From Prevotella sp. tf2-5 (lineage in GTDB: Bacteria > Bacteroidota > Bacteroidia > Bacteroidales > Bacteroidaceae), in contig NZ_FOWK01000003.1 in NCBI RefSeq assembly GCF_900115435.1, positions 310,001-374,000 on the forward strand: a stretch of DNA of 64,000 bases. Reading direction: 5' to 3'. Positions 32,768 to 40,915 of this stretch are shown here, piece by piece (within the stretch, counting starts at the first letter, position 1; every line of letters begins with the position of its first letter). The notes below the pieces were generated by a model, which was not told where the DNA came from, made no database searches, and was given only the letters and a program-made list of their open reading frames with translations. A program made the translations under genes and the position numbers.

Positions 32768-33748
32768 CTATATTATCTTTGTGACTATCTCAATGGGAAG
32801 CCCCACCTCGGAGGCTATCTTGTCAATCTCCATCTTCATGCCGTGCATCTGGCGGACGCTGTCGATGGTCTTCTTGCGGAGAATCCGCAGGTATGTCAGC
32901 ACGTTCAGCTGCTCCACTTCCGACACATTGCCGAGTCCGTCCTTTGAGAGATCGTACAGTGCGTCTGTCATGTCGGTGGTGATGGAGTGAGCCTTTCCCG
33001 GCTCGAACTTGGTGAGCAGCGAGAAGCTGGTCTTCAGGAACAGGAAGTTGTTGACCGCCTCGAAATTCATCGCGATGGCGTGAAGCGTCTCTTTCGGGAG
33101 CCTCTCAAACTCCTTTGCCGCCGAATGGGCACTGCCGGAGTCGTATGGAAGCGGCTGGTAGAGGATGGACGCCAGCAGCGGAAGGGAATCCTCCTTTCCC
33201 AGCAGCTCACGTGCCTCGATGTACTGGAGAGCCGTGAGGCTGGTGGTCAGCGACCCCATCTGAAGATCGGCATGGTACCCCTCGTAAGTCTTCTCAACAT
33301 CAAGGACGACGGGTATCCTCACCACCGGCAGCATCTGTCTGAAGAAACACAGGTCAATCTGGTACCTGTAGTCGAGTGTCCGCAAATAGGAAGCCTGAGG
33401 AATGTCCAGGTGATCCGGCTCCACCCGCACAGCCTGCCGGTACTCGTCGTCCGTAAGCCCGTCAAGCGCGGCGTTGTTGTCGGGATATACAATCTTGAAG
33501 AGGAAGGTCAGCTGCTCCGACAGTACGATCAGGTTGGCTATCTGGTCCTCGTCACGGAACTTATACTTGTTCCAGCCCATCAGGTCGCATAGCAGCTGGA
33601 TCCGGAGCTCACCAACGGAGGTCTCTCCCCGTTGCAGCTTGAGCAGTTCCCTGACAAGTGACAGCCAGATGTCCGGAGTCAGTGCGTTCCAACTGTTTGG
33701 GATCGCATACTCCTTGTCCTTTGATACTATCTGAATCTCCTCCCTCAT
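32768..33748 (-). CDS. Hypothetical phage structural-region protein
   Basis: The 326-residue protein opens MREEIQIVSKDKEYAIPNSW and is mostly helical, with a conserved-looking LTPDIWLSLVRELLKLQRGE segment. It overlaps the upstream gene by 4 bases, indicating coupled translation in the head/tail connector block. No family recognised. Confidence 0.6.
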   Translation of the reverse strand: MREEIQIVSKDKEYAIPNSWNALTPDIWLSLVRELLKLQRGETSVGELRIQLLCDLMGWNKYKFRDEDQIANLIVLSEQLTFLFKIVYPDNNAALDGLTDDEYRQAVRVEPDHLDIPQASYLRTLDYRYQIDLCFFRQMLPVVRIPVVLDVEKTYEGYHADLQMGSLTTSLTALQYIEARELLGKEDSLPLLASILYQPLPYDSGSAHSAAKEFERLPKETLHAIAMNFEAVNNFLFLKTSFSLLTKFEPGKAHSITTDMTDALYDLSKDGLGNVSEVEQLNVLTYLRILRKKTIDSVRQMHGMKMEIDKIASEVGLPIEIVTKII

Positions 33749-34620
33749 GGCATCATTATGATATTGTCCTCGGGACGGTTGTACGCGCTCATGCTGCTTA
33801 TGTCGATATTGGAGTCCGCGCTGATCAGCACGTCGATGTCACTGATGAGCGACTCCACCTCCCCGTCGAGCAGGTTGGCAAGACTCACGGCACCCTCACG
33901 CTCATCCTTCCGCTGACCGCTTACCCTCGACTCGTCGAAGAGATTACGTATCGTGGCAGGACACTCCAGGATATCAAAGCGTCGCAGGGCTATCGCCACC
34001 ACCTTCTTAGCCAGAGCCAGGCGCAGCATGGAGTCCAGACGCTCCTTCTCGTCCAGACCAGCCACCTTGGAGAAATAGGCTCCGAGCCTGGAGTCCATCA
34101 CCTCTTTCTGAATGGGAAGCGTCCGGAAGAAAAAGAGACAGGAATTGTCGATATTGTAGATCGAGTCGAACTCGCCGGCGCTCTTGATGGGACAGCCGCC
34201 AAGCAGCGTGGCATACCTGGAGCCTTCCCACGCTTCCTTGACAGCGGCGGCATCGGAGTCCAGCATGGTGGATATCAGGGTGTCCATGGCGTTGTAGTAG
34301 TTCTCCATATAGGAGCGGCGCATGCCGTCCAGCTCGTACTTGTACACGTCCGTCCCGTTCTTGCGGCGGTTGATGCTGTCGAAGGTCATCTGCACCTGCA
34401 GCGTCATGTTAGCCATCGCCATGCGAAGGGCGTCTAGCAGATCCTCGTCAGCCGAAGCCACGACAGCGTCGTAGACGGCGGCGGTGATGACGGCAGCCAC
34501 ACGTTTCCTGGCGGAGCGCGCTGAAGCCTCCAGGTCGGACAGGGAGCTGACACCGTCGACACCCGGTGCGTACCTGGTCAGCTCGTTCAGGTTCTTGAAA
34601 AGTTCGGATATATAGCTCAT
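33745..34620 (-). CDS. Hypothetical head-region protein (DUF6712-like by order)
   Basis: The 291-residue protein is all-helical and begins MSYISELFKNLNELTRYAPG. It is coupled to the portal gene by a 4-base overlap. Proteins of this size, fold class and place in Bacteroidales phages are often labelled DUF6712; I could not confirm this from sequence alone. It is probably a connector or head-completion protein. Confidence 0.55.
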   Translation of the reverse strand: MSYISELFKNLNELTRYAPGVDGVSSLSDLEASARSARKRVAAVITAAVYDAVVASADEDLLDALRMAMANMTLQVQMTFDSINRRKNGTDVYKYELDGMRRSYMENYYNAMDTLISTMLDSDAAAVKEAWEGSRYATLLGGCPIKSAGEFDSIYNIDNSCLFFFRTLPIQKEVMDSRLGAYFSKVAGLDEKERLDSMLRLALAKKVVAIALRRFDILECPATIRNLFDESRVSGQRKDEREGAVSLANLLDGEVESLISDIDVLISADSNIDISSMSAYNRPEDNIIMMP

Positions 34621-36089
34621 GACTGCTGGTTGTTAAGGCGTTCCTTTGGTGACACGTCCTCCTGCCGCTGCGGCACCTCACGGTAGAAACCGATACGGTA
34701 CCCCTTCCTGTAGAGGTCCGGGAAGTTGACACGCATCGCCATGTTGAGGGGCTGGGTGCAGATTTCTTCCTCAGGAGTGAGCGACATGATATAGATAAGA
34801 TAGTTATAATAGGAGTCAGACCCTGACTTGGAGATGACGCCCTCCTTGTCGACGGCGCTGATTGCCGCGTCGAGACCCACACTGGAGAGCAGAGCCTGCT
34901 CGGTGCGCTTGTCGTAGGAGATGAGCGCGTCGATATACTCTTTGTATTTAAGGTCGACCGGCTCTATCTTCCACTGCTGCTCATGACCTTGCGCGTCCAT
35001 GAAGGAGATGGTGGAGTAAGCCTTTCCCTGGTTACCCTCACCGCTGAGGTACTCACCGACCTTGCGGAGCTCCATGCGGAGGTATTGTATCAGGACACTC
35101 TCGGAGTACTCGGTACCGATCTCCAGTCCGTTGTACTTGATAAGATCCTTATTGGCTGCCTTGCGCTTCTGGTTCTCCTGACACAGCCTCGTGATCTGCT
35201 CACGCTTGCTGGAGATCCATGCGTTCGGGACGATGATATGCACCTTCGCCGCCAGGGAGTTCTTCAGGAAGGAGTTGATGTAATGGGCGGTCTTGTTGGA
35301 CCCCTGGATATACGGGCGTGCGCCCTGGTGGGTCTCGTTGACACCGTAGAACTCGTCCACCGACTTCTCACGGTGATGGCTGACGGCTGCGTACATATAA
35401 CCGTCCACCTCGCTCATATTGAACTTCGGGTATATCTTATAGCCTCCGGTACCGAAGAACCACCTGCCGACGGCGACATGGTGGAAGTCCTGATAGGAGA
35501 TCAGCTCATAGGCGACATCCTGCCGTGTGGTGGCGAGGAGACAGTGCTTGTTCTCCAGGTTCTCAAGACCGGCGACGGGAAGCCCCATGCCGACACGCTT
35601 GCCGCGTGAGAACCGCCACTTGCAGAAGAAGTCCCCGAAATAATAGAAGTTCTTGATGTTGGTCTTGGAGAACTCCTCCGCGGATACCAGCCCAAGATCC
35701 TCCCACGAGTCGAGCCATTCCCTGACCTGCGGGAGCTCCACATACTCACGCCGGATCTTGCCTCCGTCGAGAACCTGACGGTAGAAGGCATGCCCGTGTC
35801 CGTAGAGCATCTTGATCTCCTTGGAGTACAGCCGTGGCAGGAGGCGGTTGTGCTTGATCTCCGCCGTCACCTCGTCAATGAGATTGTTGTTCATGCCGCG
35901 CATGCACACCTGGTACCCGTTGATTCCCAGCCACTGGTGTTCGTGGTACGCCGTGAGGCGGTCACTGGGAAGCATGGGCGACGGGGCACGGTCGAAGAGT
36001 TGCGCTCCCTCCCCGATCTGGAACGAGAAGCTGTTGCCGTCGAGGATGTAGTTGCCTACGCTGCCGTATAGTTCAATACTGTCGTTCAT
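34617..36089 (-). CDS. Portal protein (probable)
   Basis: The 490-residue protein contains LNIYGxxG-like N-terminal strands, an HKYLLPxLYSKEIKMLYGHG-like region around 85-100 and a helical C-terminal half (SYDKRTEQALLSSVGLDAAI) reminiscent of the clip and crown of portals. It lies between the terminase and the head-completion genes, the usual portal position. The portal forms the dodecameric ring through which DNA is packaged. The identification is by size, order and general pattern. Confidence 0.65.
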   Translation of the reverse strand: MNDSIELYGSVGNYILDGNSFSFQIGEGAQLFDRAPSPMLPSDRLTAYHEHQWLGINGYQVCMRGMNNNLIDEVTAEIKHNRLLPRLYSKEIKMLYGHGHAFYRQVLDGGKIRREYVELPQVREWLDSWEDLGLVSAEEFSKTNIKNFYYFGDFFCKWRFSRGKRVGMGLPVAGLENLENKHCLLATTRQDVAYELISYQDFHHVAVGRWFFGTGGYKIYPKFNMSEVDGYMYAAVSHHREKSVDEFYGVNETHQGARPYIQGSNKTAHYINSFLKNSLAAKVHIIVPNAWISSKREQITRLCQENQKRKAANKDLIKYNGLEIGTEYSESVLIQYLRMELRKVGEYLSGEGNQGKAYSTISFMDAQGHEQQWKIEPVDLKYKEYIDALISYDKRTEQALLSSVGLDAAISAVDKEGVISKSGSDSYYNYLIYIMSLTPEEEICTQPLNMAMRVNFPDLYRKGYRIGFYREVPQRQEDVSPKERLNNQQS

Positions 36090-36403
36090 AGCCAGTTTAT
36101 CTTATGAAGAATATAGTTGTCTTGAGAGAAAGCCATATAGCGGATCAGTATCCTGTAGCACATGCGGGGCTCTCCGTTCCCGTCGGTAAAGAGCAGCAGG
36201 TTGTCCGGATTGATGGATATCCGCTCCTCCGGCATCTGTCTGCGCCACTTGCAGTGCTCCTTGACCACCAGCTCTGCCGATGCCATTCCCCTCTTCCTGG
36301 AGTACGGGAAGAACACCACGGTAAAGTCTCCTTCAGGCAGTTTGGAGAGCTCGCGAGCCCACTGCATGGCACTCACACCGTCCAGCTCAGATCCGACTTT
36401 CAT
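36086..36403 (-). CDS. Small hypothetical protein before the portal gene
   Basis: The 105-residue product reads MKVGSELDGVSAMQWARELS and contains basic stretches (VVKEHCKWRRQMPEERI). It overlaps the portal gene by 4 bases. The 283 bases upstream to the terminase stop contain no gene that I can support. Function unknown. Confidence 0.6.
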   Translation of the reverse strand: MKVGSELDGVSAMQWARELSKLPEGDFTVVFFPYSRKRGMASAELVVKEHCKWRRQMPEERISINPDNLLLFTDGNGEPRMCYRILIRYMAFSQDNYILHKINWL

Positions 36404-36686
36404 GCTGCGAATTTATAAAATGTACGCGCGAGGGCAAAGGACGCACGACCTCCGTCATATTTCCGGAGAGCTAATGAGGCTTGCACATCAAACCGATTTC
36501 CCAGCGGCGCGTGGACGTTTCCGTCATTCGCTAAACCTGATTTTCATTTTTCAAAAGTCCTTTTGGCTGACAGACAGGTACTTACGTTTTCGACCGATGT
36601 AAAAAGGGGCGTTTTTTATATGTTTTCGCGAACTTTTTATCTCGAAAATAAGGTGCTTTTCGACGAGAAAGAACAAAAAAAAGAGA

Positions 36687-38438
36687 TTAAACGGGTATAT
36701 TGTCGGGCAAATCGGTCGGAAGACTGCTCAGTTCCTGACGGCACAGGTCGGCATACATGCCATACAGCAGGTATATGAGGGCGGACGGCAACTGCGTGGT
36801 CAGTCCAGCCTGGTGCTTCAGAGGCTCCTTGCGCTCTGACGACTTGTCGAGCTCTATCTTTCCGGACTGCTGCTTGACTGGCGACACCATGATGGCTGAG
36901 CACAGGTTCTTGCACTCGTTCTCGTCAATGCGGATGCGCGGCAGTGCGTCATGGTGCTCGGAGAACAGCATCAGCAGCAACTTGTACTGCTGCCAGTAGT
37001 AGATGGTGCCCTGTCCCTCGTTGTAGAGCACCACGCTGAATCCGTACTGCTCAAGACGCTCCTTCATCTTCCTGGAGTCGGTGGTGATCTGCTCCAGCTC
37101 CTCACGGGTCTTGTTTCCGGCTCGGTCAGGATAAAGGTGTACGGTCTTGTTGACGCTGTCCGCACCGAAGAAGAGGTGGAACTGCTGGGCAAGGTCGTCC
37201 TGGGGAACGGGGGCGAAGCTGGTGAACTCCTTGATCACGTCGAGCCGCTTGCCGTACTCCTTCTTCTGGGCGCACACCAGGCTGGAGAAATTGCCTGGGT
37301 CATAGCCGACATATATCTCGTCCATGGGACTGTAATGCCTCAGGTAGTGTGCGGTCAGGATGAACTTGTCCTTCAGGTCGAGTTTCATGATCAGGTCGTA
37401 GATGTACGAGTCCTTGAACTGGTGGCGGTGACGGTCATACGCGGCGAAGAACTTGTTTGTCACCTCCTTGTGGCGGATGGCGCAGATGGAGGTCAGGAAC
37501 TCGTCGATGTCGAGCGTGTCCAGCTGTGTCTTGAAGAACTTGGCGCCCAGGATGTCAAGGTTGGTGAAACTGGAGGCACGGGCATAGAAGATGGCGTTGC
37601 GGCGCATGTCGGCAAGACGGGGCTTCCAGATGGCTACGATATGGTTCAGACGCTGCTGCTCCAGACGGATCCTCTCCATTGTCACGGGATTCTTTGTCTC
37701 ACGGAGTTGCGCCTTCAGCTCATGGAGACGGAGCAGCTGCTTGTTAAGGTGCAGTGCCACGGTGACAATCTCGGAGACGAGCTGGCGGTCCACCTTCTTC
37801 TCGTACTCCTCAAACCAGTCATCCTCTCCCAAGTCCACACGCGCCGTATCGCTGACACCTGTCACCCCCGCATAATAAGGACTCTTCCGTATCTCCGCGC
37901 TGCCGCCACGGAGGGAGGGGAACAGACGGGAGCGCAACTTCTCTCCCGAGTTATGCTTCATTTCCTCGATAAAGGCATGTACGGCGTTGCGTCCGGCTAC
38001 ACTCTCCGGCTGGTCGCTGCTGACCAACTGGAGGTGGGCACCGTTGCGGAACACCACGGAGTGCTTGGGATAGCTGACAGGGTAGCGCGGCTTTCGGAAA
38101 TGGGAGGGCAGTCGGGTCTCCCCAACCACGTAGTCGACACCGTACTCCAGCAGGGGACGCTCACGACCGTTCACGCTGACCATTCTGGAGAAAGATGCCT
38201 GTATATTTGGGAATACGTTGGATATCAGGGCGACATAGGTCTTGTGCACCAGGAACATCAGTTCGCCAGGCATTGAGTCGGCGACACGGATGATGCGCGG
38301 GGTGGTGACACCCTCGGTCTTACCCGTGGCACGCCCCAGCTCCGCAATCAGGATGTTGCTGTCTATCACATTGCACAGCAGCTGCACCTGGTTCATGTAG
38401 AGCTGCTCCATATCGTCGTATGACACACGCTCACTCAT
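36687..38438 (-). CDS. terL: Terminase large subunit
   Basis: The 583-residue protein has a Walker A-like motif LGRATGKT (34-41) near the N-terminus in the ATPase domain, followed by FLVHKTYVALISNVFPNI. The C-terminal nuclease domain shows VGYDPGNFSSLV with the first acidic residue, then LYPDRAGNKTREELEQ with another, consistent with an RNase-H-like nuclease. It cuts and pumps phage DNA into the capsid through the portal. It overlaps the preceding gene by 8 bases. Confidence 0.85.
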   Translation of the reverse strand: MSERVSYDDMEQLYMNQVQLLCNVIDSNILIAELGRATGKTEGVTTPRIIRVADSMPGELMFLVHKTYVALISNVFPNIQASFSRMVSVNGRERPLLEYGVDYVVGETRLPSHFRKPRYPVSYPKHSVVFRNGAHLQLVSSDQPESVAGRNAVHAFIEEMKHNSGEKLRSRLFPSLRGGSAEIRKSPYYAGVTGVSDTARVDLGEDDWFEEYEKKVDRQLVSEIVTVALHLNKQLLRLHELKAQLRETKNPVTMERIRLEQQRLNHIVAIWKPRLADMRRNAIFYARASSFTNLDILGAKFFKTQLDTLDIDEFLTSICAIRHKEVTNKFFAAYDRHRHQFKDSYIYDLIMKLDLKDKFILTAHYLRHYSPMDEIYVGYDPGNFSSLVCAQKKEYGKRLDVIKEFTSFAPVPQDDLAQQFHLFFGADSVNKTVHLYPDRAGNKTREELEQITTDSRKMKERLEQYGFSVVLYNEGQGTIYYWQQYKLLLMLFSEHHDALPRIRIDENECKNLCSAIMVSPVKQQSGKIELDKSSERKEPLKHQAGLTTQLPSALIYLLYGMYADLCRQELSSLPTDLPDNIPV

Positions 38439-39072
38439 TGATTATCTCCTCCATTGACTCCAGTTCCTCGATCTTGGCATCTGTGAGCAGCCTTTTCTTC
38501 TCACTGCTCTCAATAGGCAGCGACTGGATGATGACATAGGCTCCCTCACGGTTCTTCCTGGCAATCGTCTTCAGATCCTGGGTCTCGAAGCCCAGCAGCC
38601 CGGGTGTGACATCAGGAGAGATTAACTGCGTGATACCCAGAGTGCGGTCGCTGTCGGCTATCTCCGCAGCACGGCGGCGGCACTCAAGGGCACGCTCCGT
38701 TGCCTTTGACTGTGTCTTAAGGTCGCCCTTGACGGCAGCCAGCATGGCGATCTTCTCAAACTGGTCGGCATAGACAGACTCCCAGACCTTGATACCGACA
38801 GACTGGTCGACATGGAAGAAGTTGAGCGCCTCGTAGACACGGGCGACGGCGGTGCGCTGCTCGATGCTCACATGCTGCTCCGCCGCTATGCGCTGACGGA
38901 GTTTGGCGGCACAGCGACTGACGCTCCGTTCCGTCTCGAAGGTCTCCGCCGCCCATTGCAGCTGCTGCAGGAACAGGCGGAGATCCGCGGGGATAGCCTC
39001 CCCCTTGCCGGTGGCAAGGAAAGAGGCTATCAGGTCGGGGTGCAACTCCTGGATCTTCTCTATCTGTGTCAT
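38431..39072 (-). CDS. Possible terminase small subunit or packaging-associated protein
   Basis: The 213-residue, all-helical protein ends in an acidic tail (EELESMEEIINE). It lies directly before terL with overlap, where the small terminase is usual. No helix-turn-helix is obvious to me. The assignment is by position. Confidence 0.5.
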   Translation of the reverse strand: MTQIEKIQELHPDLIASFLATGKGEAIPADLRLFLQQLQWAAETFETERSVSRCAAKLRQRIAAEQHVSIEQRTAVARVYEALNFFHVDQSVGIKVWESVYADQFEKIAMLAAVKGDLKTQSKATERALECRRRAAEIADSDRTLGITQLISPDVTPGLLGFETQDLKTIARKNREGAYVIIQSLPIESSEKKRLLTDAKIEELESMEEIINE

Positions 39073-39257
39073 ACGCCGAAAAGCTCTTTCCGCAACTTAC
39101 GCTCCTCGGCATACTGGTTGAGTTCGGCAAGCAGCTTGACACTGTCAGTGTCTCCCATCTTTGCCTGCGTTGTCAACTTGTCGTACATCTCACCAGCGTC
39201 CGCCTCCGCATTGACTTCCGAGGCTATCTTTGCCAAAAGTTTCTCGTAGTTGCTCAT
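39069..39257 (-). CDS. Small helical protein in the packaging block
   Basis: The 62-residue product is acidic and helical (EKLLAKIASEVNAEADAGEM), with 4-base overlaps on both sides. No family recognised. Confidence 0.6.
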   Translation of the reverse strand: MSNYEKLLAKIASEVNAEADAGEMYDKLTTQAKMGDTDSVKLLAELNQYAEERKLRKELFGV

Positions 39258-39685
39258 AATTGTCTGTTTCCTTCCTGCTCAAGTATCATACGGAACAGGC
39301 GTTCCCTGTCCTGATGACGTTCGAGGTTAGTCCTGTCCTGATGACGCTTGTCCTTTCGGTCCTTACGCTTGATGTAACTCTTATAGCGTCTGATATTGTC
39401 GAGTACATTCTTATGCTGCCTGAGGAACTCTGCAGGGTCTCGCTTCAGGAGGGTGGCTAGTCTTGCTGCCTCCGATCGTCCTGCAAGCAACGGATGCTCG
39501 CAGAGGAACTTGCCTGTATCGTTAAAGGATTGCAACTCGGCGAACGCCTGAAGATTACGTATACGAAGCTCTGCCATTTCTGCCACAGCCGCCTCGCTCG
39601 GAATCTTCTCAAGCTGCTCGTCGAGTTGCCTCATACGCCGCCATGTGTTGATGCGGTCGTTGTAGAGAATAGTAGCCTGCTGCAC
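39254..39685 (-). CDS. Downstream frame joined to the APAEE-repeat protein by an A9 slippery site
   Basis: Read from GTG at 39685 this gives a 143-residue basic helical protein (INTWRRMRQLDEQLEKIPSE). But the frame is open farther upstream and reads naturally as EEEYQKIDWLNLSDPDVQQA, continuing to the A9 run at about 39754-39762, where the upstream gene is in the other frame. A -1 shift there would make one ~298-residue protein with the 148-residue product above. Independent start at GTG is possible but less attractive. Confidence 0.7.
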   Translation of the reverse strand: MQQATILYNDRINTWRRMRQLDEQLEKIPSEAAVAEMAELRIRNLQAFAELQSFNDTGKFLCEHPLLAGRSEAARLATLLKRDPAEFLRQHKNVLDNIRRYKSYIKRKDRKDKRHQDRTNLERHQDRERLFRMILEQEGNRQL

Positions 39686-39702
39686 GTCAGGGTCACTGAG
39701 GT

Positions 39703-40149
39703 TCAGCCAGTCGATTTTCTGGTACTCTTCTTCTTTGGTGAGGGGCTTTTCACTTTTTTTTTCGCCTTCTCCGCAGGTACTTCCTCTGCAGGTGCCTCCT
39801 CTGCAGGTGCCTCCTCCGCAGGTACTTCCTCCGCAGGTATTTCCTCTGCAGGTGCTTCCTCCGCAGGTACTTCCTCCGCAGGTATTTCCTCTGCAGGTAC
39901 TTCCTCCGCAGGTGCTTCCTCTGCAGGTGCCTCCTTACTTGAAAGACGGTTCTTGACGATCTCGTCACGGGATGCGACGCCAAGAAGGTCGAAGAGGATC
40001 TGGTCCTCACAGCGACTCGGCGACAACCCGAACTCCGTCAGTCGCGGGTTTCTCGGATCCTTCTCCTGGAGTAACCGCAAATCGGCAGCAGCCGACTCCT
40101 TGGAGAGCAGCTGCCGATGATGCATGATACGTTCACGTTCGTTATACAT
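39703..40149 (-). CDS. APAEE-repeat phage protein, upstream half of a likely frameshift pair
   Basis: The 148-residue product has a globular N-terminus of about 72 residues (RERIMHHRQLLSKESAAADL), then eleven pentapeptides of (A/V/I)PAEE, encoded by a tandem 15-bp repeat. It ends KKKVKSPSPKKKSTRKSTG in frame 0. At GCG AAA AAA AAA GTG, a -1 slip instead reads KKKSEKPLTKEEEYQKIDW and runs on into the 39254 frame. Alternative explanations are transcriptional slippage or a one-base sequencing or replication error in A9. Confidence 0.75.
   Translation of the reverse strand: MYNERERIMHHRQLLSKESAAADLRLLQEKDPRNPRLTEFGLSPSRCEDQILFDLLGVASRDEIVKNRLSSKEAPAEEAPAEEVPAEEIPAEEVPAEEAPAEEIPAEEVPAEEAPAEEAPAEEVPAEKAKKKVKSPSPKKKSTRKSTG
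39766..39930 (-). repeat. Tandem 15-bp repeat encoding (A/V/I)PAEE x 11
   Basis: Eleven 15-bp units code for alternating APAEE, VPAEE and IPAEE pentapeptides. The units vary mainly at the first codon and at silent sites. Number of copies may vary between strains. Confidence 0.9.
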
Positions 40150-40166
40150 ACTCGTTACAATTTAGT

Positions 40167-40910
40167 TCAACCATTGCCTGCGGCGGCTGGATTTCCATCA
40201 AGCAGGTCGTTGACGTCCTCGCCGTCCGCCCATTGAACCAGGCAGTCCAGGTAGACACTGTTGCGTACGAAGGTCAGCGTGGTGTAGCGACCGTCCGCGT
40301 CGTCCTTCGTCTCGGTGTTGTTCAGCACCATGGGGCGCTCCGCCTCTCCGATGACATGCCATACGGTGTCCTTGATGTGCTTGTAGAGAATGATGAACTT
40401 GAAGCCGGAGTACTCCTCGACGAAGTTCTTGATCTGGGTCCTGTCACCGCCGAGGATTGCCGTGAAGGTATTGGCACCCGTCGTGGTGATGTCACCCTTC
40501 TCGGTGCTCGACAGCAGCGTCGGGATGGCGTGCGCCTCGAAATAGTGCGCCGCCTCCCCTGGCTTAAGGAGAGACTTGCCGATCTCCACCAGACGGTCCT
40601 TGTCAGGCTGGGGAAAATTGAACCTGTCGGCGAGCTGATCGCAGCCAATCAGGACAATCTGATAGGCGATCTCATTACCGTGCGTCTCACGGTCGGACAC
40701 GTCGTCGATATTGCCGATGAGAGCCATGGAGGCAAGGGACAGACCTATGCCTTGGGCACTTGCGGGCTCAGCCCAAGCCATGAGGATCATACAGATAGCA
40801 AACAGCCAAAGCAGGCATTTTGCCAGCTGGCGCTGGCGCTTGTTGGCGTACTGGGCTCCCTTGCGGGAAAGCCCAGTACTGATGATAAGTGACTTTTTCA
40901 TATTACACAT
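40167..40910 (-). CDS. Phage protein with signal-peptide-like N-terminus
   Basis: The product has 247 residues from ATG at 40910; ATG at 40901 (MKKSLIISTG) is an alternative. Residues about 28-52 are hydrophobic (LLWLFAICMILMAWAEPASAQ) with an ASA-like cleavage site, unusual in the head operon. The rest (TGANTFTAILGGDRTQIKNF, VEEYSGFKFIILYKHI) is alpha/beta and resembles a tail-tube-like phage protein. It lies between the capsid and packaging genes. It could be exported or membrane-bound. Confidence 0.55.
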   Translation of the reverse strand: MCNMKKSLIISTGLSRKGAQYANKRQRQLAKCLLWLFAICMILMAWAEPASAQGIGLSLASMALIGNIDDVSDRETHGNEIAYQIVLIGCDQLADRFNFPQPDKDRLVEIGKSLLKPGEAAHYFEAHAIPTLLSSTEKGDITTTGANTFTAILGGDRTQIKNFVEEYSGFKFIILYKHIKDTVWHVIGEAERPMVLNNTETKDDADGRYTTLTFVRNSVYLDCLVQWADGEDVNDLLDGNPAAAGNG

Positions 40911-40915
40911 TTTTA

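Noticed and set aside
36951..38276. 441-codon plus-strand ORF opposite the terminase, and similar long plus-strand ORFs at 41561-42889 and 45644-46423
   Set aside because: They are antisense shadows of terminase, capsid and primase genes, with Leu/Val/Gly/Glu-rich shadow composition and no promoters.
39766..39930. CRISPR-like array suspicion for the 15-bp tandem repeat
   Set aside because: There are no spacers; the units are contiguous and encode pentapeptides in frame.
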